Below, piece after piece: positions 54,950-64,000 of a stretch of DNA of 64,000 nucleotides. The notes beneath the pieces were generated by a model that was not told the origin of the DNA, did no database searches, and saw only the letters and a list, made by a program, of their open reading frames with translations. The position numbers were made by a program, and so were the translations under genes. The stretch comes from Streptomyces spongiicola (GTDB lineage Bacteria > Actinomycetota > Actinomycetes > Streptomycetales > Streptomycetaceae), in contig NZ_CP029254.1 in NCBI RefSeq assembly GCF_003122365.1, positions 1,503,001 to 1,567,000 on the forward strand, in the 5' to 3' direction. Numbering within the stretch: the stretch's first letter is position 1; each line of letters starts with the position of its first letter.

Positions 54950-55144
54950 TCAGAATCTGATCGCATTGATCGAATCGGCGAGCGAGTTCAGGAAGTTGTC
55001 GATCGACGGCGCCATACCGCTCGAGGCGAGGAAGAAGCCGAAGAGCGCCGCGACTATCGCGGGACCGGCCTTGATCGAGCCACCGCGGATCATCACCACG
55101 AGGATGATCGCCAACAGCAGCACCACAGACAGTGAAATGGCCAC
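54950..55144 (-). CDS. Small conserved membrane protein (64 aa)
   Basis: ATG 55144 opens a 64-residue protein with a strongly hydrophobic first helix (SLSVVLLLAIILVVMIRGG) and a second one (AGPAIVAALFGFFLASSG), ending DNFLNSLADSINAIRF. Clean hydrophobic pattern and codon use support a real gene. It lies just past the tRNA-Gly element remnant. Small proteins of this look are recalled beside this locus in other streptomycetes, but no function is known. Confidence 0.75.
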   Translation of the reverse strand: MAISLSVVLLLAIILVVMIRGGSIKAGPAIVAALFGFFLASSGMAPSIDNFLNSLADSINAIRF

Positions 55145-55416
55145 AACTGATCACACCCTCGCTCGGTCCGCCTTGCCCGCCGGGGGGCGTGCGGCCCGGC
55201 ACACCCCCGTCCCCACCCATGGTGCCACCAAGACCCGGGCCGAGGTGACGGCCTGACAGATCGTCAGCAAATGGACCGGATCACATCGCGCCGCACCGGC
55301 GGACGGGCCCGCGGGGCGCCACCACCCTCCGCCACCCGGTGGTGCGAAATGCACACATGCAGGTCACAGGGAATTCATAAAACGCCGGTAAGGAAATTCT
55401 CCGATGCCTCGGCGTT

Positions 55417-55434
55417 CACCGTTTCGCACCGTTT
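55417..55434. promoter_or_regulatory. CACCGTTT pair phased at 10 bp in the 402-bp gap before the acyltransferase gene
   Basis: CACCGTTT at 55417 and 55427, about 75–95 bp upstream of the -35 proposed below. The 55145–55546 gap is relatively AT-rich for this genome and has no gene. It may be an upstream regulatory site. Confidence 0.35.
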
Positions 55435-55509
55435 AAGCAGGATTAATTGGGGCATACGGGATGTTTCGCAGCGACAGCGGCGCTGAATGCAGAAGATCTT
55501 CCGGCGGGT

Positions 55510-55539
55510 TTTACGAATTCCCCGGCATCCGGTTAGGGT
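55510..55539 (+). promoter_or_regulatory. Leaderless promoter of the acyltransferase gene
   Basis: TTTACG (55510–55515), 18-nt spacer, TAGGGT (55534–55539), then 7 nt to ATG 55547. Both elements are recognisable and no ribosome-binding site is needed. The clearest promoter in the window. Confidence 0.6.
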
Positions 55540-55546
55540 GCTTCAA

Positions 55547-56779
55547 ATGTTCCACGCTCCGAATGGATTGCAGAAGGATCGCGTCACCGGCGCCTCCCGC
55601 GAGCCGGAGCCCCTCCCCGGGAGGACAGCGACGGCCGAACCCGCACCGCCCGCGCCACCGGTGTCGGCGCCGGTGCCTCAGGAGGCGCCCGCGACCGCGG
55701 CGCGGGAGGCACCCCAGGCACCGCCTGCCAAGAGACGCGACGCCTACTTCGACAACGCCAAGTACCTCGCCATCGTGCTGGTGGCGGTGGCGCACGCGTG
55801 GGAGCCGGTGATGGAGGGCAGCCGCGCCACGAGGGCGGCGTACATGTTCGTCTACGCCTTCCACATGCCGGCGTTCATCATCATCTCCGGCTACTTCTCG
55901 CGCAGTTTCCAGGCCCGGCCCGACCAGCTGAAGCGGCTGGTGAGCGGGGTCGTCGTGCCGTACGTGGTCTTCGAGATCGCGTACACGCTGTTCAAGCGGT
56001 GGGCCGACGACGACCCCGACTACCCGTTCAGCATGAACGACCCGATCTATCTGACCTGGTTTCTGATCGCGCTGTTCGTGTGGCGGCTCTCGACACCTCT
56101 GTGGCGATCGGTGAAATGGCCGCTGGCCGTCGCCCTCGGCCTCGCGGCGCTCGGCACGCTCACCCCCGGCATGGGCCAGAGCCTCGACCTCCAGCGCATC
56201 CTGCAGTTCCTGCCGTTCTTCGTGCTGGGCCTGTCGATGCGGCCGGAGCACTTCCAGATGCTGCGGCGCCGGGAGGTCAGGCTGCTGGCGCTGCCGGTGC
56301 TCGCGGGCGCCGCGGTGGCCGCCTACTGGGTGGCGCCGGACGTGCGCATGGGCTGGTTCTACCGCTCCACCAGCGCCGTGGAACTGGACGCGCCGTGGTG
56401 GGCGGGCCCGCTGGTGACCCTCGCCCTGTTCGGCTGCGCGGTGGTGCTGGCGGCCGCCTTCCTCGCCTGGGTGCCGCGTCGCAGAACGTGGTTCACCGTG
56501 CTCGGCGCGGGCACCATCTGCGGCTACCTGCTGCACGGCTTCCTCGTGAAGTCCCTCGACTACCTGGGGGTGGTGGCGCGGTACCCGTGGCTGGCGGAGC
56601 CCGCCGGGCTGGTCGCGGTCACCCTCGCCGCCGCGGCGGCCGTGACACTGCTCTGCACCCCGCCGGTGCGGCGCGTACTGCGGTTCGCGACCGAGCCGGA
56701 ACTCTCGTGGGCGTTCCGGCAGGACGTCACCCGGCTGTCAGGCCGAGCAGCCGACGCATCGTCGCGTACTTCGCGCTGA
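55547..56779 (+). CDS. Acyltransferase-3 family membrane protein
   Basis: A 410-residue polytopic protein with a Pro/Ala-rich cytoplasmic start (~1–65), then about ten predicted helices. The first helix block DAYFDNAKYLAIVLVAVAHAW and YAFHMPAFIIISGYFSRSF are typical of acyltransferase-3 proteins, which acylate extracellular sugars or lipids. ATG 55547 fits the leaderless promoter; an upstream frame from 55487 is not needed. The last 53 bp overlap tail-to-tail with the HD-domain gene. A role in decorating a surface glycan is plausible but not shown. Confidence 0.9.
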   Translation: MFHAPNGLQKDRVTGASREPEPLPGRTATAEPAPPAPPVSAPVPQEAPATAAREAPQAPPAKRRDAYFDNAKYLAIVLVAVAHAWEPVMEGSRATRAAYMFVYAFHMPAFIIISGYFSRSFQARPDQLKRLVSGVVVPYVVFEIAYTLFKRWADDDPDYPFSMNDPIYLTWFLIALFVWRLSTPLWRSVKWPLAVALGLAALGTLTPGMGQSLDLQRILQFLPFFVLGLSMRPEHFQMLRRREVRLLALPVLAGAAVAAYWVAPDVRMGWFYRSTSAVELDAPWWAGPLVTLALFGCAVVLAAAFLAWVPRRRTWFTVLGAGTICGYLLHGFLVKSLDYLGVVARYPWLAEPAGLVAVTLAAAAAVTLLCTPPVRRVLRFATEPELSWAFRQDVTRLSGRAADASSRTSR

Positions 56780-57176
56780 GCCGGGTCCGGGTCGGCTCGT
56801 CGAGCAGGGCGAGCCGGTCCGGATCCGCGTTGTGTGCGAGGTCCGCCTCCTTGACGAGACGCGCGCCCGGAGTGGCGAGGATCCGCCGCGCGTACGACTC
56901 GGCGTCCTCCCCGGGCCGCCTGGTCATCGCGTCCACCAGTTCCTTGACCCGCCGGGGGAGTTCGGCGGCGGCGAGCCACTCCCGCGACAGCACGCCGTCC
57001 TCGACCGCGTCGTGCAGCCAGGCGGCGGCGATCTGCTCGCCGGTGCCGCCCCGATCCCTCACCCCGTCGGCCACCGCCCGGAGGTGCTCGGCGTAGGGCC
57101 GGCCCGCCTTGTCCGTCTGGTGCGCGTGGGCTTCCCGGGCGATCGCCTCGACCTGGTCGACCGTGAAATTCGGCAT
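56727..57176 (-). CDS. HD-domain protein, RelA/SpoT-hydrolase-like
   Basis: A 149-residue metal-dependent HD phosphohydrolase: AREAHAHQTDKAGRPYAEHL, WLHDAVEDG (His-Asp), RPGEDAESYARRIL and DLAHNADPDR. This resembles the stand-alone MESH1/SpoT-hydrolase type that removes pyrophosphate from (p)ppGpp or related nucleotides. ATG 57176 begins PNFTVDQVEAIA. It converges with the acyltransferase gene with a 53-bp overlap. Substrate is inferred from motifs only. Confidence 0.88.
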   Translation of the reverse strand: MPNFTVDQVEAIAREAHAHQTDKAGRPYAEHLRAVADGVRDRGGTGEQIAAAWLHDAVEDGVLSREWLAAAELPRRVKELVDAMTRRPGEDAESYARRILATPGARLVKEADLAHNADPDRLALLDEPTRTRLSAKYATMRRLLGLTAG

Positions 57177-57215
57177 GCGTGGGACCCTACGGGCGCCGGG
57201 CCGCCCGCGCAGCCG

Positions 57216-58358
57216 TCACGGCTGCCTGCGGATCAGCAGCAGCGCCCGGTCGTCGTTGACGTCCTTGGCCACGGCCTCGATGAGGTGCCAGGCGGCCCCC
57301 TCGAAGCCCGTCCCCACATAGCGGTCGGCCTCACCGGTGAGCCGGTCCATGCCCTCGGCGATGTCCCTGTCGTTCGCCTCGACGAGGCCGTCGGTGAAGA
57401 GCATCAGCACGTCCCCGGGGCGCAGAGTGCCCTTGACCGGGTCGAACTGCGCGCCCTCGTACACCCCGAGCAGCGGGCCCTCCGCGGCCTTCTCCTCCCA
57501 ACGGCCGGTGCCGGCCTGGAGCTGGAGCGCGGGCAGGTGCCCGGCGGAGAGCATCTCGTAGTCGCCGGAGTCCAGGTCGAGCACGAGATGGACGGAGGTG
57601 GCGAAGCCCTCGTCCCAGTCCTGGCGCAGCAGATAGCCGTTGGCCGCGGGGAGGAAGCCGTGCGGGGGAAGGGACCCGAGGAGGCCGCCGAAGGCGCCGG
57701 AGAGCAGCAGGGCGCGGGACGCGGCGTCCATGCCCTTGCCGGAGACGTCGGTGAGGACGACCTCCAGGGTGCGGCCGCCGTTGGTGCGGGCCGCGACGAC
57801 GAAGTCCCCGGAGAACGACTGGCCGCCGGCCGGGCGCAGCGCCATCTCGCGGTGCCAGCCCTGCGGCAGCCGCGGCAGGGCGCTCTGCACCCGGATCCGT
57901 TCGCGCAGGTCGAAGAGCATGGTCCCGCCGCGCCGCCAGGGCACCCCGACCCGGGCCCGGAACTGGGCGATGAGCAGCCCGAAGAGTCCGCAGGCCGCCA
58001 CCACCAGCACCGTCCCCGGGGTGACCCGGGCCGGGCCCTCGGTGTACGGGCCGAGCACCAGCGACTCGACGATCAGCGCGAGGGCCGCGGCCGCGTAGAG
58101 ACCGAGCAGACTCGCGGGGCGCAGCAGCAGCCCGCCCGCGACGATCGGCAGCACGAGGGCGGCCGGGGCACACCACACCGGCGTCAGGATGGTGCCCCAG
58201 GCGATCGCCGGGACGGTCAGCAGCAGTCCGGCCAGCGCGATCCAGTCGGAGCCGTCACCGCGGAAGTAGTCGACCCCGGACTTGCGCAGCGCCGTGCGGG
58301 CCCGGTGCGTCGCCTTCCGCATCCGGGCCGTGTACGAGTCCGCTGTGCCACGTGCCAT
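57216..58358 (-). CDS. Membrane-anchored SpoIIE/PP2C-type phosphatase
   Basis: A 380-residue protein. Residues ~35–135 contain four to five membrane helices (GSDWIALAGLLLTVPAIAWG onward). Residues ~165–375 form a PP2C-like SpoIIE domain: SGDFVVAARTNGGRTLEV, LTDVSGKGMDA, LSAGHLPAL, GVYEGAQF and MLFTDGLVEAND (metal-binding Asp residues). Such proteins dephosphorylate anti-sigma-factor antagonists. ATG 58358 has a TAGGGT box ending 8 nt upstream and no ribosome-binding site, so it is probably leaderless. Many homologues occur in Streptomyces; the partner is unknown. Confidence 0.92.
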   Translation of the reverse strand: MARGTADSYTARMRKATHRARTALRKSGVDYFRGDGSDWIALAGLLLTVPAIAWGTILTPVWCAPAALVLPIVAGGLLLRPASLLGLYAAAALALIVESLVLGPYTEGPARVTPGTVLVVAACGLFGLLIAQFRARVGVPWRRGGTMLFDLRERIRVQSALPRLPQGWHREMALRPAGGQSFSGDFVVAARTNGGRTLEVVLTDVSGKGMDAASRALLLSGAFGGLLGSLPPHGFLPAANGYLLRQDWDEGFATSVHLVLDLDSGDYEMLSAGHLPALQLQAGTGRWEEKAAEGPLLGVYEGAQFDPVKGTLRPGDVLMLFTDGLVEANDRDIAEGMDRLTGEADRYVGTGFEGAAWHLIEAVAKDVNDDRALLLIRRQP

Positions 58359-58366
58359 CGTCGGCG

Positions 58367-58372
58367 ACCCTA
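58367..58372 (-). promoter_or_regulatory. Leaderless -10 of the phosphatase gene
   Basis: TAGGGT, 8 nt before ATG 58358, in the divergent gap shared with the GNAT gene. Confidence 0.45.
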
Positions 58373-58463
58373 TCCACACCCTCGCCCGCCGTGGAGGGGG
58401 ACCCCATGACATTGCGTTCGAAATCGGGTCGCGACGGGACGCGGGCGCTGGTAGTCATGGCGC

Positions 58464-59693
58464 ATGACGACTGAACTGCGGGTACTCCGTCGCGAGGAGT
58501 GGGACCAGTGGTACGGGGGGCTTGAGATCGCCTTCGGCGGCCTCCCGGAGTCCCCGGAGGAGCGCGCGCTGTGGAGCGAACTCACGGAGTACGGGCGGTC
58601 GATCGGCGCGTGGGAGGGCGGCGAGTGCGTCGGCACGGCCGGGGCCCACTCCTTCAGGGTGTCGGTTCCGGGCGGTTCGTTCGTGCCCGCGGCCGGGGTC
58701 ACCATGGTGAGCGTGGCCGCGACCCACCGGCGGCGCGGCGTGCTCACGTCGATGATGCGGCGCCAGTTGGACGACGTCCGTGCGCTGGGTGAGCCGCTGG
58801 CCCTGCTGACGGCCTCTGAGCCGGAGATCTACGGCCGGTTCGGGTACGGCGTCGCGACCTACCAGCTGGTGATGGACATCGACACCGTCCGCGGGGGGAT
58901 CACCGCGCCGCCCGGGACGGACGGGGTGCGGCTGCGGTTCGCTCCGCTCGGGGAGTCGGCCGGGGCGTGCGAGGCGGTGTACCGGAGCGGGCTCGGCTCA
59001 CGGCCCGGGATGCTCGCGCGCGCACCCGGCTGGGAGCGGCTGCCGCTGCTCGACCCGCCCGCGGACCGCGAGGGCGCCTCGGCGGCTCAGTGCGTCCTCG
59101 CCGAGCGGGACGGCGAGGTGGTGGGCTACGTCCGCTTCCACAACAAGCCGGAGTGGGAGGCGTGCGGGCCCAACGGCTCGATCCTGCTGCGGGACGTGGA
59201 GGCTCTGGACCCGGTGGCGTACGCGGCGCTGTGGCGGTTCCTCTTCGGTATCGACCTGACGTCGCGGATCCGGGTCCGCAACCGGCCGGTTGACGACCCG
59301 CTGCTGCATCTCGTCACCGACGTCCGGCGCTGCGGTGTGCGGGTGCGGGATTCGCTGCATGTGCGGCTGGTCGATGTGGGCGAGGCGCTGGGGGCGAGGA
59401 CGTACCGGGCGCCCGTGGACGTCGTGTTCGAGGTGCGGGACCCGTTCTGCCCCTGGAACGAGGGCCGTTGGCGGCTCTCGGGGGATGCCAAGGGCGCGTC
59501 GTGCGAGCGCACGTCCGGTGCCGCCGATCTGGCCCTGAACGTACGGGACCTGGGTGCCGCGTTCCTCGGCGGGGTGACGCTGTCGTCCCTGGCGGGTGCG
59601 GGCCGGGTGCGCGAACTGCGCGGTGGTGCGCTGGCGGAGGCGTCGACGGCCTTCGCCTCGGACGTGGCGCCCTGGCTCCCGCACGGCTTCTGA
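58464..59693 (+). CDS. Eis-like GNAT acetyltransferase
   Basis: A 409-residue three-part protein in the Eis family: N-terminal GNAT domain (MVSVAATHRRRGVLTSMMRR, the acetyl-CoA loop, and ASEPEIYGRFGYGVA), a second GNAT-like domain (~180–300), and a C-terminal SCP2-like domain (DVVFEVRDPFCPWNEGRWRL, GGVTLSSLAGAGRV, ending in a conserved Phe). Eis enzymes acetylate amines, including aminoglycosides at several positions, and protein lysines. ATG 58464 is preceded by TAGTCA 6 nt away and no ribosome-binding site. The substrate in this organism is unknown. Confidence 0.92.
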   Translation: MTTELRVLRREEWDQWYGGLEIAFGGLPESPEERALWSELTEYGRSIGAWEGGECVGTAGAHSFRVSVPGGSFVPAAGVTMVSVAATHRRRGVLTSMMRRQLDDVRALGEPLALLTASEPEIYGRFGYGVATYQLVMDIDTVRGGITAPPGTDGVRLRFAPLGESAGACEAVYRSGLGSRPGMLARAPGWERLPLLDPPADREGASAAQCVLAERDGEVVGYVRFHNKPEWEACGPNGSILLRDVEALDPVAYAALWRFLFGIDLTSRIRVRNRPVDDPLLHLVTDVRRCGVRVRDSLHVRLVDVGEALGARTYRAPVDVVFEVRDPFCPWNEGRWRLSGDAKGASCERTSGAADLALNVRDLGAAFLGGVTLSSLAGAGRVRELRGGALAEASTAFASDVAPWLPHGF

Positions 59694-59712
59694 GCCGTTC
59701 CGACGCCGGGTG

Positions 59713-59772
59713 GGACCGACCCGGGCACCGGAACCGGCACCGGCACCGGCACCGGCACCGGGACCGGCGGGG
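59713..59772. repeat. CACCGG hexamer repeat after the GNAT gene
   Basis: GGCACC/ACCGGC units run for about 40 bp, followed by two GGGGAACGGC units, 20–80 bp beyond the GNAT stop. Same family of sequence as the tracts at 5721 and 62295. Confidence 0.75.
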
Positions 59773-59851
59773 AACGGCGGGGAACGGGGCGGTGGTGCCG
59801 ATGGCGGTGGTGGCGGCGTGGTCCGCGGCCACCGCGGCCCCGGGCCGGGTG

Positions 59852-60678
59852 TCAGGCGGGCTGGCAGCCCGCGCACCAGAAGAGGTTGCGGGCGGCGAGA
59901 GCGGCGGTGCGGATCTCGCCGCCGCAGATGTGGCACGGCAGCCGCGCCCGGCGGTAGACGTAGACCTCGCCGCCGTGGTCGTCGACGCGCGGTGCCCGGC
60001 CCATCGCGTCCGGTGTGTGCTCGGGCCGGACGGTGTCGATGCGGTTGTGCCGTACGCCCTCCCTCATGAGGGCGGCCAGGTCGGCCCAGAGGGCCCGCCA
60101 CTCGCGCTCGGTGAGGTCCCTGCCCGCGCGGTACGGGTCGATGCCGTGCCGGAAGAGGACTTCAGCGCGATAGACGTTCCCGACGCCGGCGACGACCTTC
60201 TGGTCCATCAGGAGGGCGGCGATCGCCGTCCGGGAGCGGGAGACCCTGGCCCAGGCCCGGTCGGGGCCGTCGTCCGGGCGGAGCGGGTCGGGACCGAGCC
60301 GCGCGTGTACCGCCGCCTTCTCGCCGTCCGTGATCAGGGCGCAGGCCGTGGGGCCGCGCAGGTCGACGTACGACCCGGAGTCCGCGAGCCGGAGCCGCAC
60401 GGTGCCGACGGGCGGCGGGGCCGGCGCCTCGCCGAAGTCCACCGTGCCGAACAGGCCGAGGTGGATATGGACCCACTCACCGCCGCCGCGGCCGCCGAAG
60501 CCGCCGAAGCCGAGGAAGAGGTGCTTGCCGTGGGCCTCGGTACGCTCCAGCACAGAGCCGTCCAGCAGCGCCGCCGAGTCGGCGAACCTGCCCTGCGGAC
60601 TGGTGACCCGCACGGGCCGGCCGCCGAACCGCTCCCGGTAGTCGGCGGCCAGCCGGTGGATGGTGTGCCCTTCGGGCA

Positions 60679-60679
<1 letters not shown>
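59852..60679 (-). CDS. Fpg/Nei-family DNA glycosylase
   Basis: A 275-residue base-excision glycosylase. It starts PEGHTIHRLA: catalytic Pro2 and Glu3 as in Nei-type enzymes. HGKHLFLGF, VHIHLGLFG and the helix-2-turn-helix (QKVVAGVGNVYRAEVLFRHG) follow. C-terminal zinc finger: CHICGG then CAGC (four Cys). It removes oxidised pyrimidines or related lesions and nicks the abasic site. Its ATG overlaps the rpiB stop by 1 nt (TGATG), so the two are coupled. This matches the actinobacterial Nei2-like branch by its start, but the exact lesion range is not readable. Confidence 0.94.
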
Positions 60680-61173
<494 letters not shown>

Positions 61174-61372
61174 GGTCCGAGTGTGGCACGCGGGATGCCG
61201 GGAAGACGGCAGCGGGGTACGGCGGCGTCCACCGCCCGGCAGGCCACCGGGGGCCTCCCTCCGGCAGGCCCGCCGCGGTGAGGTCCGCGGGACGGCGCGC
61301 CCGGCGGGCCCCACCGCGGTGGGACGGCTCCCCCGGGGGAGGCGCGGCCGCTCGGTCCCGGCCGCCGAGCGT

Positions 61373-61969
61373 TCAGCCGCGGCGGTCGGCGAGCTTCCAG
61401 GCGGCGGGCAGCGCGCCCATGGCGAGCGCGGCCTTGAGCGCGTCGCCGATCAGGAAGGGCACGAGGCCGGCCGCCACGGCCTGCGGCAGCGTCATTCCGG
61501 TGGCGAGCGCCAGGTACGGCACACCGATCGCGTAGATGATCGCGGAGCCGAGGACCATCGCACCGGCGGTGCGCAGGACGGAGCGGTCCGCGCCGCGCCG
61601 GGCGAGGGCGCCGACGGCGGTGGCGGCGACCAGCATGCCGAGGATGTAGCCGAGGGACGGCATGGCCCAGCCGGAGGATGCCTCGGCGAACCACGGCATG
61701 CCGGCCATTCCGGCGAGGGCGTACAGCGCGAGGGAGAGGAAACCGCGTCGCGCGCCGAGCGCGGTGCCGACGAGGAGGGCGGCGAAGGTCTGGCCGGTGA
61801 CCGGGACCGGGGAGCCCGGCACCACCACGGAGATCTGCGCGGCGACGCCGGTGAGCGCGGCACCTCCCACGACAAGGGCCGCGTCCACCGCGGACTTGGC
61901 GCGCGAGGCGGGCAGCAGATCGGCGAGGACCAGCCCCCGGCGAGGGGCGGAAGCGGCAGCAGTGCTCAT
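61373..61969 (-). CDS. bioY: Biotin transporter BioY (S component)
   Basis: A 198-residue membrane protein with six predicted helices and the BioY pattern: VVVPGSPVPVTGQTFAALLVG, GARRGFLSLALYALAGMAGMPWFA and GYILGMLVAA. The conserved TGQTFA and AGMPWFA loops bind biotin. It works with an ECF energy module or alone. GGAG precedes ATG 61969. No bio genes or ECF T/A components lie in the window, so it probably uses a shared module elsewhere. Confidence 0.95.
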   Translation of the reverse strand: MSTAAASAPRRGLVLADLLPASRAKSAVDAALVVGGAALTGVAAQISVVVPGSPVPVTGQTFAALLVGTALGARRGFLSLALYALAGMAGMPWFAEASSGWAMPSLGYILGMLVAATAVGALARRGADRSVLRTAGAMVLGSAIIYAIGVPYLALATGMTLPQAVAAGLVPFLIGDALKAALAMGALPAAWKLADRRG

Positions 61970-62017
61970 GGGGACTCCGGGTGCGAGGGCGGTGATGACG
62001 TCGTTGTGGACATGGCG

Positions 62018-62023
62018 ACGCTA
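62018..62023 (-). promoter_or_regulatory. Possible bioY -10 box
   Basis: TAGCGT about 49 nt upstream of the bioY ATG, with no good -35. Could serve the bioY transcript, and a repressor such as BirA could act nearby, but no operator is recognised. Confidence 0.35.
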
Positions 62024-62294
62024 GCCCAGAAGTGAACGGTCGATCACCGTCAGTCGATGACAAAGCAGCGATCGACCCCATGGTTGGGTTCGCACAAATC
62101 GATCTGGGCAAGCATCGCGGGTGCGTGATGCTCGTCACGGAGGTGGTGACTGATCAGCCCGGTTCCGATGACAAGGGTCCAACCCCGGAGGGACTGTAGG
62201 TTCTCACCAATTCCCGGCATCGCCGGGGATGCCGAAGGCGCACATCCGCCGCACCGCCCGGCACCGGGTGCGATGGCGGCCGCGGGGGCGCCGC

Positions 62295-62395
62295 CGATGC
62301 CGGCCCCTGTCCCTGCCTCTGCCTCTGCCCCTGCCCCTGCCCCGGCCCCGGCCCCTGCCCCTGCCCCGGCCCCGGCCCCGGCCGACAGTGGACGT
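62295..62395. repeat. CCCCTG/CCCCGG hexamer repeat in a 703-bp gap
   Basis: GCCCCT, GCCTCT and GCCCCG units repeat for ~90 bp in the gap between bioY and the permease (61970–62672). No gene is seen; open frames are Pro/Leu-only or Gly/Ala-only. The permease promoter should lie after 62550, where an AT-richer stretch with TTGTGT and TATAGC (14-nt spacing) occurs. Confidence 0.85.
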
Positions 62396-62672
62396 CGCGG
62401 GCGGTGGCGGCGGGGTGGCGGTGGCGGCGGATCCCAGGCAGCCGCGCGGCGCGCCGGCTTGGTCGCGCCCGGTGCGCGCGACCGCCGGGTGCCGTGTGCT
62501 GCCGCCGGGCGGGCGGTCCGCTGGTCCGCCCGCCCGGCGGCAGCGCGCCGGAAGAGGCACCGGTTCTTCACATTGTGTAAGCATTCTGTCCGTATAGCGG
62601 GCACCGGTGCTCAGTGAGCGGTGGGCCCTCCAGACTGTCGACCGCTCCATCCGCTCATGAACAGGCACTCCC

Positions 62673-64000
62673 ATGTCCCGGACCCCGGCACCCGCGCCCG
62701 TCGGCACCCGAACCGGCTCACCCCTCGCCCACGGCCTCAAGCAGCGCCATCTGTCGATGATCGCCCTCGGCGGCGTGATCGGCGCCGGCCTCTTCGTCGG
62801 CTCCGGCGCCGGTATCGCCGCCGCCGGCCCGTCCATCGTCATCGCCTACGCGGTGTCCGGCCTGCTCGTCATGCTCGTGATGCGCATGCTCGGCGAGATG
62901 TCCGCGGCGAACCCGGCCTCCGGTTCCTTCTCCGTGCACGCCGAGCGGGCGCTCGGCCCGTGGGCGGGCTTCACCGCGGGCTGGTCCTTCTGGGTGCTGC
63001 TGTCCGTCGCCGTCGGCCTGGAGGGCATCGGCGCGGCGAAGATCGTCAGCGGCTGGCTGCCCGGCACCCCGGAGTGGGCCTGGGTCGCGCTGTTCATGCT
63101 GGCGTTCTGCGTCACCAACCTGGCCGCGGTGCGCAACTTCGGTGAGTTCGAGTTCTGGTTCGCCGCGCTCAAGGTCGGCGCGATCGCGCTGTTCCTCGTC
63201 CTCGGGGGCCTGGCCATCCTCGGGGTGCTGCCGGGGACGGACGCGCCCGGCACCGCCAACCTCACCGGCGGCGGGGGGTTCCTGCCGAACGGGGCGGAGG
63301 GACTGGTCATCGGCCTGCTCGCGTCGATCTTCGCGTACGGCGGCCTGGAGACGGTCACCATCGCGGCGGCCGAGTCCGAGCACCCGGTCCAGGGCGTCGC
63401 CAAGGCCGTGCGCACCGCGATGTGGCGCATCGCGCTGTTCTACATCGGCTCGATGGCGGTGATCGTCACGCTGGTGCCGTGGGACGATCCGGACGTCGCC
63501 GACCCCGACAAGGGCCCCTACGTCACCGCGCTGAGCCACCTGGGCATCCCGGGCGCCGGCCTGGTGATGCAGATCGTCGTACTGGTGGCGTTGCTGTCCG
63601 CGATGAACGCCAACATCTACGGCGCCTCCCGGATGGCGTTCTCCCTGGTCGCCCGGGGCCAGGGCCCCGCGGCCGTCGGCAGGGTCTCGGGCGGGGTGCC
63701 CCGGATCGCGGTGCTGTCCTCCTCCGCCTTCGGCTTCCTGTGCGTGCTGCTCAGCTACTGGCGGCCGGACGACGTCTTCCCGTGGCTGCTGAAGATGATC
63801 GGCGCGGTCATCCTGGTCGTCTGGCTGTTCATCGCGGTCTCGCAGCTGGTCCTGCGGCGCCGCACGGAGCGGGAGGCCCCGGAGAAGCTCGTGGTGCGGA
63901 TGTGGCTGTTCCCGGCGCTGACCTGGGTCGCCATCGCGGGCATGCTCGCCGTCTTCGTCCTGATGCTGCGCGAACCCGGCACCCGTGACCAGCTGATGGC
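62673..64000 (+). CDS. Amino-acid permease (APC superfamily), C-terminus cut by window edge
   Basis: Read directly: ATG 62673 opens a frame that runs past the right edge, with ~442 residues visible. The first ~25 residues are soluble, then LSMIALGGVIGAGLFVGSGA is the APC-type first helix with the substrate-binding GGVIGAGLF. Motifs LLVMLVMRMLGEM, NPASGSFSVHAERALG, SFWVLLSVAVGLE and FAYGGLETVTIAAAESEHP are typical of the GabP/AroP-like AAT family. About eleven helices are seen. It likely imports an amino acid by proton symport; the substrate is unknown. Short frames at 62621–63988 in other registers are shadows. Confidence 0.93.
   Translation, partial: MSRTPAPAPVGTRTGSPLAHGLKQRHLSMIALGGVIGAGLFVGSGAGIAAAGPSIVIAYAVSGLLVMLVMRMLGEMSAANPASGSFSVHAERALGPWAGFTAGWSFWVLLSVAVGLEGIGAAKIVSGWLPGTPEWAWVALFMLAFCVTNLAAVRNFGEFEFWFAALKVGAIALFLVLGGLAILGVLPGTDAPGTANLTGGGGFLPNGAEGLVIGLLASIFAYGGLETVTIAAAESEHPVQGVAKAVRTAMWRIALFYIGSMAVIVTLVPWDDPDVADPDKGPYVTALSHLGIPGAGLVMQIVVLVALLSAMNANIYGASRMAFSLVARGQGPAAVGRVSGGVPRIAVLSSSAFGFLCVLLSYWRPDDVFPWLLKMIGAVILVVWLFIAVSQLVLRRRTEREAPEKLVVRMWLFPALTWVAIAGMLAVFVLMLREPGTRDQLM

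Overview
This window is chromosomal DNA of a Streptomyces or a very close relative. It has very high GC, GTG and TTG starts, and an almost invariant streptomycete housekeeping order: obg–rpmA–rplU, rne, rodA–mrdA–mreD–mreC–mreB, ndk, folC–valS, clpX–clpP2–clpP1–tig. Most genes lie on the minus strand. No rRNA, CRISPR array or complete integrase gene was found. Two tRNA genes are present, tRNA-Pro(TGG) and tRNA-Gly(TCC).

Region by region. (1) Positions 1–5.5 kb hold cell-wall glycopolymer genes: a TagF-like polyol-phosphate transferase cut by the left edge, a Bcs1-like CDP-ribitol synthase fusion (IspD-like plus SDR domains), and a GT4 glycosyltransferase with a long C-terminal extension. (2) Positions 6.1–8.3 kb hold obg, rpmA and rplU. 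(3) Positions 8.8–23.2 kb form a sugar island between rplU and rne. Five genes together match the Wbp/Wlb route from UDP-GlcNAc to UDP-2,3-diacetamido-2,3-dideoxy-mannuronic acid. They sit with a Tat-exported glucuronyl C5-epimerase-family protein, galE and three glycosyltransferases. The reading is a cell-surface diamino-uronic-acid glycan that may be epimerised after export; no flippase or polymerase lies in the window. (4) Positions 23.5–28.6 kb hold a 1333-residue RNase E/G and a radical-SAM-associated protein. (5) Positions 29.1–31.7 kb hold a 2,531-bp insertion in the 3' end of a B12-binding radical SAM gene. It replaces the gene's last codons, leaves the old C-terminus stranded downstream, and carries an Scr1-type regulator operon but no integrase.

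(6) Positions 31.6–48.7 kb hold the radical SAM gene, a CYTH/CHAD protein, the rod-shape (mre) locus, ndk, folC, valS and a Pro-rich membrane protein. (7) Positions 48.9–53.5 kb hold clpX, clpP2, clpP1 and tig, with a ClgR-like box upstream of clpP1. (8) Positions 53.7–55.1 kb hold the two tRNA genes and the remains of a tRNA-Gly-associated integrative element (tyrosine integrase C-terminus plus a small membrane protein). (9) Positions 55.5–64 kb hold an acyltransferase-3 membrane protein, an HD-domain protein, a SpoIIE-type phosphatase, an Eis-like GNAT, an Fpg/Nei glycosylase, rpiB, bioY and an amino-acid permease cut by the right edge.

Recurring non-coding themes are perfect GC-rich terminator hairpins, several TANNNT-type -10 boxes placed 6–8 nt before a start codon (likely leaderless mRNAs), hexanucleotide repeat tracts and a 194-bp tandem repeat in intergenic DNA, and short direct repeats phased at 10 bp that look like operators. 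All functions come from reading the sequence; no database search was run.
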